A stretch of DNA of 7,344 bases from Actinomycetota bacterium (GTDB lineage Bacteria > Actinomycetota > Actinomycetes > S36-B12 > UBA5976), in assembly GCA_009704345.1 (NCBI GenBank), contig WLEH01000050.1, positions 1 to 7,344 on the forward strand, in the 5' to 3' direction. Within the stretch, counting starts at the first letter, position 1. Each line of letters begins with the position of its first letter. Positions 1-5,273 of this stretch are shown one piece after another. The notes under the pieces were generated by a model. It saw nothing but the letters and a program-made list of their open reading frames with translations, ran no database searches and was not told where the DNA came from. The translations under genes and the position numbers were made by a program.

Positions 1-190
1 CCTTGAAGCCAACCTGGCCTGATGATGACCAAGAAATTACCGCGCCAGATGGATCAGTAATTGAAACAATGGTGTTGTTGAACGTGCTCTTGATATGAGC
101 TTGTCCTTGCGCAACATTTTTACGTTCTTTTTTACGAAGTTTTTTACCGGCTGACTTTCCAGCTGCGGTCTTAGTGGTTTTAGTTGCCAT
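1..190 (-). CDS. rpsK: 30S ribosomal protein S11, 5' fragment cut by the window edge
   Basis: S11 lies on the 30S platform and helps shape the mRNA path near the E site, close to S18 and S21. The first 63 residues are visible, then the frame leaves the window at base 1. Residues 1-26 form a Lys/Thr/Ala-rich basic tail, as expected for the disordered N-terminus that contacts rRNA. The S11 core follows: AHIKSTFNNTIVSITDPSG at about residues 31-49 and ISWSSSGQVGFK at 52-63, a close match to the family. The start is an ATG at 190-188. A Shine-Dalgarno-like AAGGA overlaps the rpsM stop codon, about 8 bases before that ATG, so translation is probably coupled to rpsM across an 11-base gap. In actinobacteria rpoA and rplQ usually follow, often after rpsD, but that lies outside this window. 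Identity is secure; only completeness is unknown. Confidence 0.96.
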   Translation of the reverse strand, partial: MATKTTKTAAGKSAGKKLRKKERKNVAQGQAHIKSTFNNTIVSITDPSGAVISWSSSGQVGFK

Positions 191-201
191 TTAGTCAGTC
201 C

Positions 202-579
202 TTACTTCGTTGCAATCTTCTTGCCAGCAACCGTCTTGCGAGGTCCCTTGCGAGTGCGGGCATTGGTATGAGTGCGCTGACCACGAACTGGCAAACCTTT
301 ACGATGACGCATGCCTTGGTAGCTCTGAATTTCAATCTTGCGACGAATGTCAGCTGTTACTTCACGTCGAAGGTCACCTTCAACTTTGAAGTTTGCTTCA
401 ATGTAATCACGAAGCAGCGATAACTGATCATCGCTCATATCTTTAACTCGAAGATCTGGTGAAATACCAGTTGCCTGCAACATTTGTGCGGCTCGAGTAC
501 GGCCAATGCCGTATACATAAGTAAGTGCGACCTCTAGGCGCTTATCGCGCGGGAGATCAACACCAATGAGTCGTGCCAT
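202..579 (-). CDS. rpsM: 30S ribosomal protein S13
   Basis: S13 sits in the head of the small subunit, forms intersubunit bridges with 23S rRNA and L5, and touches P-site tRNA with its C-terminal tail. The 125-residue product is a normal length. It begins MARLIGVDLPRDKR, has the helix-hairpin-helix-like YVYGIGRTRA at about 21-30, and carries the family signature around residues 89-112 (GMRHRKGLPVRGQRT followed by a basic stretch). The tail is Lys/Arg-rich. The ATG at 579-577 fits the universal S13 N-terminus. Upstream there is no classical AGGAGG; the best ribosome-binding element is GAAAGTGAG at 589-597. It is the first gene after a 165-base gap rich in inverted repeats, so it may head its own transcript or be controlled by that leader; this is inference. 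rpsK follows after 11 bases. Confidence 0.98.
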   Translation of the reverse strand: MARLIGVDLPRDKRLEVALTYVYGIGRTRAAQMLQATGISPDLRVKDMSDDQLSLLRDYIEANFKVEGDLRREVTADIRRKIEIQSYQGMRHRKGLPVRGQRTHTNARTRKGPRKTVAGKKIATK

Positions 580-744
580 GGGCGGTTACTCACTTTCGTT
601 AGCAGAGGTATCTGGTCACGAATGTTGTCCTACCCGCCCGGGTAAGCCTTCGCCTCTGACAAAGGGTTCGTCTGTTTTGTTGGCACGCAACAGGGTCGAA
701 CATTCGTGTGATCACAATCGGGTTGATTGTGACTTATTTAGTTT
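580..744 (-). promoter_or_regulatory. Inverted-repeat-rich rpmJ-rpsM intergenic region, candidate structured leader
   Basis: This 165-base gap is the longest non-coding stretch in the window. Read on the minus strand it contains several inverted repeats: an 8-bp perfect hairpin (725-732 with 712-719, loop AACCC); a perfect 10-bp long-range stem CACGAATGTT / AACATTCGTG (699-708 with 617-626) enclosing 72 bases; inside it a 5-bp hairpin (688-692 with 678-682, loop CGTGC) and a 5-bp hairpin (640-644 with 631-635, loop GGGC). A 6-bp match CAGAGG (653-658) with CCTCTG (603-608) crosses the long stem, giving a possible pseudoknot or alternative fold. No convincing sigma-70 promoter and no U-tract terminator are visible on the minus strand. 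A role as an r-protein autoregulatory leader for rpsM-rpsK is an inference from position and from the known habit of r-protein operons. Confidence 0.5.
589..597 (-). promoter_or_regulatory. Non-canonical ribosome-binding element of rpsM
   Basis: GAAAGTGAG lies 9 bases before the rpsM ATG. It resembles the anti-SD complement AGAAAGGAGG with one T inserted between GAAAG and GAG. The same nine bases occur at 1102-1110, 8 bases before the infA start. No better SD is present, so this is the probable ribosome contact, although a weak one. Confidence 0.5.
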
Positions 745-858
745 TTAGCCTTGACGCTGTTTGTGACGTGGATTTTCGCAAATCACCATCACCCGGCCGT
801 GACGACGAATGACTTTGCACTTGTCGCACATCGGCTTAACACTTGGTTGTACCTTCAT
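745..858 (-). CDS. rpmJ: 50S ribosomal protein L36, zinc-binding type
   Basis: L36 is the smallest large-subunit protein and stabilises 23S rRNA folding near the base of the L7/L12 stalk. Translating the minus strand from the ATG at 858-856 gives 37 residues, MKVQPSVKPMCDKCKVIRRH followed by GRVMVICENPRHKQRQG, and then TAA. The zinc ribbon ligands are intact: Cys11, Cys14, Cys27 and His32. This is therefore the C+ (zinc-requiring) form and not the Cys-free paralogue that some bacteria express under zinc starvation. A GAGGT motif that overlaps the infA stop lies about 10 bases before the ATG. The infA stop is only 13 bases upstream, so the two genes are almost certainly co-transcribed and perhaps translationally coupled. 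The frame is short but unmistakable, with the full length typical of the family. Confidence 0.97.
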   Translation of the reverse strand: MKVQPSVKPMCDKCKVIRRHGRVMVICENPRHKQRQG

Positions 859-871
859 AAAGCTCTTTACC

Positions 872-1093
872 TCACTTGTAGCGGTAGATGATCCGCCCGC
901 GAGTTAGATCGTATGGACTTAACTCCACGATCACTCGATCATCAGGAAGAATTCGAATGTAATTCATTCGCATCTTCCCACTGATATGGGCAAGAACTTT
1001 GTGACCATTATCGAGTTCTACGCGAAACATTGCGTTCGGTAGCGCCTCTAAAATGGTGCCTTCCAGTTCAATGGCACCGTCCTTTTTGGACAC
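872..1093 (-). CDS. infA: Translation initiation factor IF-1
   Basis: IF-1 binds the A site of the 30S subunit during initiation and acts with IF-2 and IF-3. The product is 73 residues, the usual length, and is one OB-fold (S1-like) domain. Recognisable segments are GAIELEG (6-12), LPNAMFRVELDNGHKVLAHI (about 18-37), SGKMRMNYIRILPDDRV (about 38-54) and the C-terminal SPYDLTRGRIIYRYK, very close to actinobacterial IF-1. The start codon is GTG (1093-1091). It is supported by the match to the family N-terminus (MSKKDGAIE resembles MAKKEGAIE) and by GAAAGTGAGAGGG just upstream. It ends in TGA, unlike the TAA used by most neighbours. Actinobacterial clusters usually have map between adk and infA; here only a 110-base gap with hairpins is present. 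rpmJ follows after 13 bases. Confidence 0.97.
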   Translation of the reverse strand: MSKKDGAIELEGTILEALPNAMFRVELDNGHKVLAHISGKMRMNYIRILPDDRVIVELSPYDLTRGRIIYRYK

Positions 1094-1129
1094 TCTGCCC
1101 TCTCACTTTCTAGCGTTTACACCGGCAGT

Positions 1130-1152
1130 TCACGCTGGGATTAGCAGCGCAA
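1130..1152 (-). other. Stem-loop upstream of infA
   Basis: The perfect 5-bp core CGCTG/CAGCG (1145-1149 with 1133-1137) is extended to 8 bp by two G-U wobbles and one A-U pair, closing a 7-base loop (1138-1144). It lies about 37 bases before the infA start codon. No U-tract follows it on the minus strand, so it is not a classical terminator. Function is unknown. Confidence 0.4.
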
Positions 1153-1169
1153 CGGAAGGTGAATCTTAC

Positions 1170-1192
1170 GGGTGGGGCGATTTCCCCCACCC
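1170..1192 (-). other. GC-rich hairpin just downstream of adk
   Basis: GGGTGGGG and CCCCACCC (1185-1192 and 1170-1177) form a perfect 8-bp stem with a 7-base loop, starting 11 bases after the adk stop codon. No run of U follows, so a Rho-independent terminator is not supported; partial attenuation, transcript 3'-end protection or processing are possible. An alternative 5-bp hairpin, CCCAC (1194-1198) with GTGGG (1186-1190), would use the same upstream arm and exclude the main stem. Confidence 0.5.
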
Positions 1193-1203
1193 AGTGGGTC
1201 CGG

Positions 1204-1767
1204 TTAGCTCGCCACTAACTGGTTTAGTCGGGCTCTAACCTGCTCAATCTCCCCCATGCCATCGACCGCTTTGAGCAGGCCGCGGGCCCGATAGGCCTCA
1301 ATTAATGGCGCCGTCTGTTCGCCATACACCTCAAGCCTTCGGCGAATCACATCTTCGGAATCGTCTGTTCGGCCCTGTTGGGCGGCGCGCTGCACCAATC
1401 GGCTGACCACTTCATCAATATCCACCGTTAACTCAATTACTAGATCAACCTTGCTGCCTAGTTTCTGCAATATCGCATCCAACTCAGCCACCTGGGCAAC
1501 TGTTCTTGGATATCCATCCAGCAAGAATCCTGCTGCCGCATCGCTTTGCGCTAATCGGTGCTTAACCATTTCATTAGTAACGGTATCTGGCACATATTCA
1601 CCAGCATCCATGTATTTTTTGGCCAGCAAGCCAAGTTCAGTTTCAGCCGAAACATTGCTGCGAAAAATGTCACCAGTTGAAATGTGAGGAATGCCAAGTT
1701 GGCTAGCCAAACTAACCGCTTGCGTTCCTTTTCCGGCGCCCGGTGGGCCCATCAGAACGATGCGCAT
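1204..1767 (-). CDS. adk: Adenylate kinase, short-LID form
   Basis: Adk catalyses the reversible reaction ATP + AMP = 2 ADP in the cytoplasm and maintains the adenylate energy pool. The 187-residue product starts with the P-loop GPPGAGKGT at residues 7-15 (Lys13 is the phosphate-binding lysine). The AMP-binding region follows: STGDIFR (30-36), with Arg36 in the expected position, and FLLDGYPRT (81-89), with Arg88. The LID region (about 126-140, QRAAQQGRTDDSEDV) is short and lacks the four-Cys zinc motif of long-form enzymes, as in other actinobacterial adenylate kinases of about 180-190 residues. The arginines near 142-144 match the catalytic arginines after the LID. The ATG at 1767 lies 3 bases after the secY stop, with AGGT about 8 bases upstream, so translation is probably coupled to secY. 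Identity is firm. Confidence 0.97.
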   Translation of the reverse strand: MRIVLMGPPGAGKGTQAVSLASQLGIPHISTGDIFRSNVSAETELGLLAKKYMDAGEYVPDTVTNEMVKHRLAQSDAAAGFLLDGYPRTVAQVAELDAILQKLGSKVDLVIELTVDIDEVVSRLVQRAAQQGRTDDSEDVIRRRLEVYGEQTAPLIEAYRARGLLKAVDGMGEIEQVRARLNQLVAS

Positions 1768-1770
1768 TAA

Positions 1771-3066
1771 TTAACCTAAGAAACCTTCATAGTTACGCTG
1801 TTGCAATTGAGCTTCAACTTGCTTCACGAAGTCCAACCCAACACCAACGATGATTAGCAAGCTGGTACCACCAAATGCAATCTGCGTACCAATGCCCATT
1901 GCATTAAATATGAAGTAAGGAATGATCGCCACGATCATCAGATAAGTAGCGCCGGCAGTTAGTAGTCGATTTAACACAAATCGCAAATAATCTGCTGTTG
2001 GTTTTCCGGCACGAATACCTGGAATAAAGCCGCCATACTTCTTCATATCATCTGCCACATCATCAGGGTTGAACGTAATTGAGACGTAGAAAAACGCGAA
2101 GAAGAAAATCATTAAGGCATAAGTGATCGCATAAGTTAAAGATGTTGAATCAGAAAGATTTCGCGAAATCCATTGCGCCCATTCGGCTGATGAACCAGAG
2201 AGTTGAGTAAACAGCACAGGCACATATAGCAACGAGGAAGCAAAGATAACTGGAATAACGCCGGCCATATTTACTTTTATTGGTAAATAAGTGCTGGTGC
2301 CACCGTACATTCGGCGACCAACCATGCGCTTGGCATATTGAACTGGAATTCGACGTTGACCTTGCTCCACAAACGCCACAACCACAATCAATCCCAACGC
2401 TAGCGCCAACACCACGGCAAACTGCCAGAAGCCATTACCGCGAAGCACGCCCCATAGCTGACCTGGCAGCGGGGAGATAATTGATGCCAAAATCAAAAGT
2501 GACATACCGTTACCAACGCCGCGATCGGTGATTAATTCACCAAGCCACATCACAACTGCAGTTCCAGCAGTCAACGTAATTACCATAACCAGCAAGATGC
2601 CAATTGAAGTATCTGGAATTAGCGCCAAATCACAGCCTTGCAACAACGCACCCGGGGTGCGAGCTAACGCAACAATTGATGTTGCCTGCAGAATTGCAAG
2701 ACCGATTGTGACGTATCTGGTGTATTGGGTAATTACTGCTTGACCTGACTGGCCTTCTTTCTTGAGGGCCTCAAGTCGTGGAATTACCACAACTAATAAC
2801 TGCAAAATAATGCTTGCGGTGATGTAAGGCATGATGCCTAATGCAAAGATGGAAAGTTGTAGCAGCGCGCCACCACTAAAAAGATTAATCAGCGAATAAA
2901 GGGTGTTGTCCTGCACTAACGCCACGCATTGTTGCACTGCGTTGTAATCAATGCCTGGCGTTGGCATTACTGCACCAAAGCGATAAATCGCGATCATGCC
3001 CAGCACAAAAAGCAACTTCTTTCGCAGATCTGGGGTGCGAAATGCGTTTGCGAATACGCTTAACAT
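1771..3066 (-). CDS. secY: Preprotein translocase subunit SecY
   Basis: SecY is the pore of the SecYEG channel in the cytoplasmic membrane. It receives unfolded secretory proteins from SecA and nascent membrane proteins from ribosomes. The 431 residues are close to the family norm and show about ten hydrophobic segments, near residues 17-34, 72-92, 116-134, 153-175, 185-200, 214-233, 266-287, 312-333, 367-388 and 396-412. Diagnostic motifs are the plug region around 58-70 (SLINLFSGGALLQ), GELITDRGVGNGMSLLI (176-192), RIPVQYAKR (239-247) in the cytosolic loop before TM7, the long ribosome/SecA-contacting loop NPDDVADDMKKYGGFIPG (333-350), and the C-terminal QRNYEGFLG. The N-terminus (MLSVFANAFRTPDLRKK) matches actinobacterial SecY. 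The SD AGAGGT lies 8 bases before the ATG. The gene is 17 bases after rplO, the standard spc arrangement. Confidence 0.98.
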   Translation of the reverse strand: MLSVFANAFRTPDLRKKLLFVLGMIAIYRFGAVMPTPGIDYNAVQQCVALVQDNTLYSLINLFSGGALLQLSIFALGIMPYITASIILQLLVVVIPRLEALKKEGQSGQAVITQYTRYVTIGLAILQATSIVALARTPGALLQGCDLALIPDTSIGILLVMVITLTAGTAVVMWLGELITDRGVGNGMSLLILASIISPLPGQLWGVLRGNGFWQFAVVLALALGLIVVVAFVEQGQRRIPVQYAKRMVGRRMYGGTSTYLPIKVNMAGVIPVIFASSLLYVPVLFTQLSGSSAEWAQWISRNLSDSTSLTYAITYALMIFFFAFFYVSITFNPDDVADDMKKYGGFIPGIRAGKPTADYLRFVLNRLLTAGATYLMIVAIIPYFIFNAMGIGTQIAFGGTSLLIIVGVGLDFVKQVEAQLQQRNYEGFLG

Positions 3067-3083
3067 GATCTCAACCTCTCGTT

Positions 3084-3527
3084 TTAGCTAAGTACTTCGG
3101 CTTTTCCGCCCGCAGCAGCAATTTTTGCAACCGCAGTGTCGGAGAATTTATGAGCTGACACCGTCAGCGCCACATTGATATCGCCATTACCTAGCACCTT
3201 AACTGGCTCACCCTTGCGAACCAAGCCAGCACGCACTAGGTCGGTGATTCCAACTGCTCCGCCTTTTGGAAATGCCGCATTTAGATCTGCCACATTAACT
3301 ACCTGGAACTCAACTTTGAATGGATTTTTAAATCCCTTCAATTTTGGTAAGCGCATGTGTAGCGGCAGCTGGCCACCTTCGAATCGAGCTGGCACCTGAT
3401 AGCGAGCCTTTGTACCTTTAGTACCACGGCCTGCCGTCTTGCCCTTTGATGCTTCACCACGACCAACACGGGTCTTGGCAGTTTTTGCACCTGGGGCCGG
3501 ACGTAGATGATGAACCTTGATAGTCAT
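3084..3527 (-). CDS. rplO: 50S ribosomal protein L15
   Basis: L15 binds 23S rRNA late in 50S assembly and has an extended N-terminal arm that threads through the rRNA core. The product is 147 residues, normal for actinobacteria. The first 45 residues form the Gly/Lys/Arg-rich arm (VGRGEASKGKTAGRGTKGTK at about 21-40). The globular part starts around QVPARFEGGQLPLHMRLPK (44-62). The C-terminal family signature begins at KVLGNGDI (110-117) and continues through SAHKFSDTAVAKIAAAGG (124-141). The ATG at 3527 is 2 bases from the TAG stop of rpmD and has the strongest Shine-Dalgarno seen in the window (GAGGAGGT, 9 bases upstream). High independent initiation is therefore likely despite tight packing. 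No truncation or anomaly is seen. Confidence 0.98.
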   Translation of the reverse strand: MTIKVHHLRPAPGAKTAKTRVGRGEASKGKTAGRGTKGTKARYQVPARFEGGQLPLHMRLPKLKGFKNPFKVEFQVVNVADLNAAFPKGGAVGITDLVRAGLVRKGEPVKVLGNGDINVALTVSAHKFSDTAVAKIAAAGGKAEVLS

Positions 3528-3529
3528 AT

Positions 3530-3712
3530 CTACTTAACCTCCTCTACTCGAATCAAGTGCGCAACTGCACGCATCATGCCTCGAAATTCTGGCTTATCTT
3601 CCTTGATGGAAACATCGCCAATCTTGCGTAAACCTAATGAGCGTAGCGTCTCACGCTGTGCTTTAGTGCCAGCAATATCTGACTTAACCTGCGTAATTTG
3701 AAATTTCGCCAT
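3530..3712 (-). CDS. rpmD: 50S ribosomal protein L30
   Basis: L30 is a small peripheral protein of the large subunit, bound to 23S rRNA domains II and V; it is dispensable in some lineages but kept here. The 60-residue product has the usual bacterial length. Family features are the opening FQITQVKSDIAGTKAQRETL (4-23), the LGLRKIGD segment (26-33) and the conserved helix GMMRAVAHLIRVEEV (45-59). The ATG is at 3712, two bases after the rpsE stop. A modest AGGA lies about 11 bases upstream inside rpsE. This is the only gene in the window ending in TAG. It lies between rpsE and rplO, as in almost all bacterial spc operons, which supports the call. Confidence 0.97.
   Translation of the reverse strand: MAKFQITQVKSDIAGTKAQRETLRSLGLRKIGDVSIKEDKPEFRGMMRAVAHLIRVEEVK
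3537..3544 (-). promoter_or_regulatory. Strong Shine-Dalgarno of rplO inside the rpmD 3' end
   Basis: GAGGAGGT is a full-strength complement to the 16S rRNA tail, 9 bases before the rplO ATG. It lies within the last codons of rpmD, where it encodes part of the VEEVK tail. It fixes the rplO start and contrasts with the weak ribosome-binding sites of rpsE and rpsM. Confidence 0.75.
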
Positions 3713-3714
3713 GA

Positions 3715-4329
3715 TTACTTAGTTCCTGTTCCAGCAGCTTGTGCCTTTAACATTGCAGCAGGCGCTACATTCTCAAGTGGCAAGCCACGACGAGCGGCAA
3801 CAGTTTGTGGTAGCTCAAGCAACTTTAGTGCCGCAACGGTGGCATGAACCACGTTAATTGCGTTATCGCTACCTAGTGACTTGCTCAATACGTCAGTGAT
3901 GCCAGCACACTCCAACACGGCACGAGCGGCACCACCGGCGATCACACCAGTTCCAGGGGCGGCAGGTCGCAGTAACACCACACCAGCTGCTGCTTCACCA
4001 GTAACTGGGTGCGGAATGGTTCCTTGAATTCTTGGCACTTTAAAGAAACTCTTCTTTGCTTCTTCAACTGCTTTTGAAATTGCCTGTGGTACTTCTTTAG
4101 CCTTGCCGTAGCCCACACCAACTTGACCTTCGCCATCGCCAACCACCACAAGTGCGGTGAAGCTAAAGCGTCGACCACCTTGAACTACCTTGGCAACACG
4201 ATTGATCGCAACTACGCGCTCTAAGTGATTGCTCTTCTCAGCACCGCCACGCTCGCCACGTCGTTCCCGACGATCATTGCGCTCTGGACGCTCGTTTGTT
4301 GTCATTTCTTTTTCTTTAGTCATCATCAT
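3715..4329 (-). CDS. rpsE: 30S ribosomal protein S5 (start codon ambiguous)
   Basis: S5 lies at the mRNA entry side of the 30S subunit and takes part in decoding fidelity and mRNA unwinding with S3 and S4. From the first ATG the product has 204 residues. A charged, disordered N-terminus (residues 1-36, rich in Glu and Arg) precedes the double-stranded-RNA-binding-like domain (about 37-100; ERVVAINRVAKVVQGGRRFS and GDGEGQVGVGYGKAKEVPQA) and the C-terminal domain (about 105-180; RPAAPGTGVIAGGAARAVLE). Three consecutive ATG codons (4329, 4326, 4323) open the frame and a fourth occurs at 4305. None has a strong SD; AAGAAA lies about 8 bases before the third ATG, which makes 4323 a reasonable alternative. 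The rplR stop is 6 bases upstream. The core identity is certain and the exact N-terminus is not. Confidence 0.95.
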   Translation of the reverse strand: MMMTKEKEMTTNERPERNDRRERRGERGGAEKSNHLERVVAINRVAKVVQGGRRFSFTALVVVGDGEGQVGVGYGKAKEVPQAISKAVEEAKKSFFKVPRIQGTIPHPVTGEAAAGVVLLRPAAPGTGVIAGGAARAVLECAGITDVLSKSLGSDNAINVVHATVAALKLLELPQTVAARRGLPLENVAPAAMLKAQAAGTGTK

Positions 4330-4335
4330 CGTTTC

Positions 4336-4719
4336 TTAGAGGGCCAGTCCAGCATCGCGAGCACCATCAGCAACTGCTGCTACGCGGCCGTGATAACGGT
4401 TGCCAGCGCGATCAAATACCACTTTGGTGATGCCAGCAGCTTTGGCGCGAGATGCCACCAACTTGCCAACTTCAAATGCCAAATCAGTTTTCTTGCCAGC
4501 GGCTTTGCGCAAATCTGCTTCCATCGTCGATGCGCTAACAAGTGTCTTGCCAACAGTGTCATCCACAATTTGAGCTGTCATGTGTCGCAATGAGCGAGTT
4601 ACCACTAGACGTGGCATCTGCGCATCGCCGCTAATTCGCTTGCGAACTCGAAGGTGACGCTTCTTGCGAAGTTTGGTCTTCTTAGCAGTGTGCTTACCGG
4701 ATGCAGTAAAAGTACTCAT
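4336..4719 (-). CDS. rplR: 50S ribosomal protein L18
   Basis: L18 binds 5S rRNA and, with L5 and L25, attaches it to the central protuberance of the 50S subunit. The product is 127 residues. A basic N-terminal tail (KKTKLRKKRHLRVRKRISG, about 13-31) is followed by the alpha/beta core: PRLVVTRSLRHMTAQIVDD (36-54) and the C-terminal IGH-like segment ITKVVFDRAGNRYHGRVAAVADGARDAGL, a hallmark of L18 (motif FDRAGNRYHGRV). The start ATG at 4719 overlaps the rplF TGA by four bases (ATGA), so translation is probably coupled by termination-reinitiation. GGAAAGG lies about 12 bases upstream. The order rplF-rplR-rpsE is the standard one. Confidence 0.98.
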   Translation of the reverse strand: MSTFTASGKHTAKKTKLRKKRHLRVRKRISGDAQMPRLVVTRSLRHMTAQIVDDTVGKTLVSASTMEADLRKAAGKKTDLAFEVGKLVASRAKAAGITKVVFDRAGNRYHGRVAAVADGARDAGLAL

Positions 4720-5261
4720 GCCTTCTTACCAGCCTTTCCAGCTTTGCGACGAATAACTTCGCCTTTGTATTTGACACCTTTAGCCTTGTATGGATCGGTT
4801 TTGCGTAGCTTGCGCAATTTAGCTGCAGTTTCGCCAACTAGTTGCTTATCAATGCCTGAGACATGAAGCAAAGTTGGTGATTCCACGGCAAACGTGATGC
4901 CTTCTGGCGCAATGATTGGAACTGGATGGCTGTAGCCAAGCGAAAATTCCAAATCTTTACCTTTTGCGGCGACTCGATAACCGGTACCAGAGATCTCCAT
5001 AGTTTTGGAATAACCATCAGTTACACCGATTACCATGTTGGCAATCAAGGTACGAGTTAAACCATGTAATGACTTAGCTACTCGCTCATCATTTGGTCGG
5101 TTTACCGCAATTGAGCCATCATCGTTTTTAGCAACTGTGATTGGTGCGGCAACAGTGTGGCTAAGCGTGCCCTTCGGACCGGCAACTGTTACTAAATCAC
5201 CAGCAATAGTGACAGTGACGCCGTTTGGAACAACGACTGGATTTTTACCAATACGACTCAT
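4716..5261 (-). CDS. rplF: 50S ribosomal protein L6
   Basis: L6 sits near the base of the L7/L12 stalk, contacts the sarcin-ricin loop region of 23S rRNA and is needed for elongation-factor function. From the ATG at 5261 the product has 181 residues, the usual size, with two tandem L6 domains (about 10-80 and 88-165). Key segments are MSRIGKNPVVVPNGV at the start, VAGPKGTLSH, GISGTGYR-like EISGTGYRVA, and the C-terminal signature TDPYKAKGVKYKGE. A GTG codon directly before the ATG could add one Met (start 5264), but the family begins MSRIG, so I chose the ATG. The ribosome-binding site is weak (GGGG about 6 bases upstream). The rpsH stop is 12 bases upstream. The gene ends in TGA within the ATGA overlap with rplR. 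Confidence 0.97.
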   Translation of the reverse strand: MSRIGKNPVVVPNGVTVTIAGDLVTVAGPKGTLSHTVAAPITVAKNDDGSIAVNRPNDERVAKSLHGLTRTLIANMVIGVTDGYSKTMEISGTGYRVAAKGKDLEFSLGYSHPVPIIAPEGITFAVESPTLLHVSGIDKQLVGETAAKLRKLRKTDPYKAKGVKYKGEVIRRKAGKAGKKA

Positions 5262-5273
5262 CACATACCCCGC

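Larger units (their letters stand above)
1094..1203 (-). promoter_or_regulatory. adk-infA intergenic region with two hairpins, candidate infA leader
   Basis: This 110-base gap is too short for a missed gene and occupies the position where map is commonly found. Near the adk stop there is a strong GC-rich hairpin (1170-1192), and further downstream a second stem-loop (1130-1152). The end of the gap carries the infA ribosome-binding region, GAAAGTGAG at 1102-1110 followed by AGGG. I could not identify a convincing -35/-10 pair. It could hold a secondary promoter, an RNA processing site or a leader structure; the sequence alone does not decide. Confidence 0.4.

Noticed and set aside
603..744. 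Sigma-70 promoter for rpsM, based on TTGTCA at about 658-663
   Set aside because: TTGTCA resembles a -35 box, but no acceptable -10 hexamer lies 16-18 bases downstream; that segment is the GC-rich TACCC/GGGTA hairpin.
712..746. Possible forward-strand intrinsic terminator (8-bp stem followed by a T-rich tail)
   Set aside because: No forward-strand gene exists to be terminated, the tail is interrupted (CTTATTTAGTTTTT) and partly overlaps the rpmJ stop codon. The stem is retained only as part of the rpsM leader candidate.
3942..4178. Second minus-strand frame of 78 codons within rpsE
   Set aside because: It is out of frame with a certain S5 sequence, has no start signal, and shows no recognisable protein.
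4225..4593. Forward-strand open frame of 122 codons opposite rpsE and rplR
   Set aside because: A shadow frame; its Cys/His/Phe-rich composition is the complement of Lys/Arg/Glu/Ala-rich ribosomal protein codons, and no family is recognisable.
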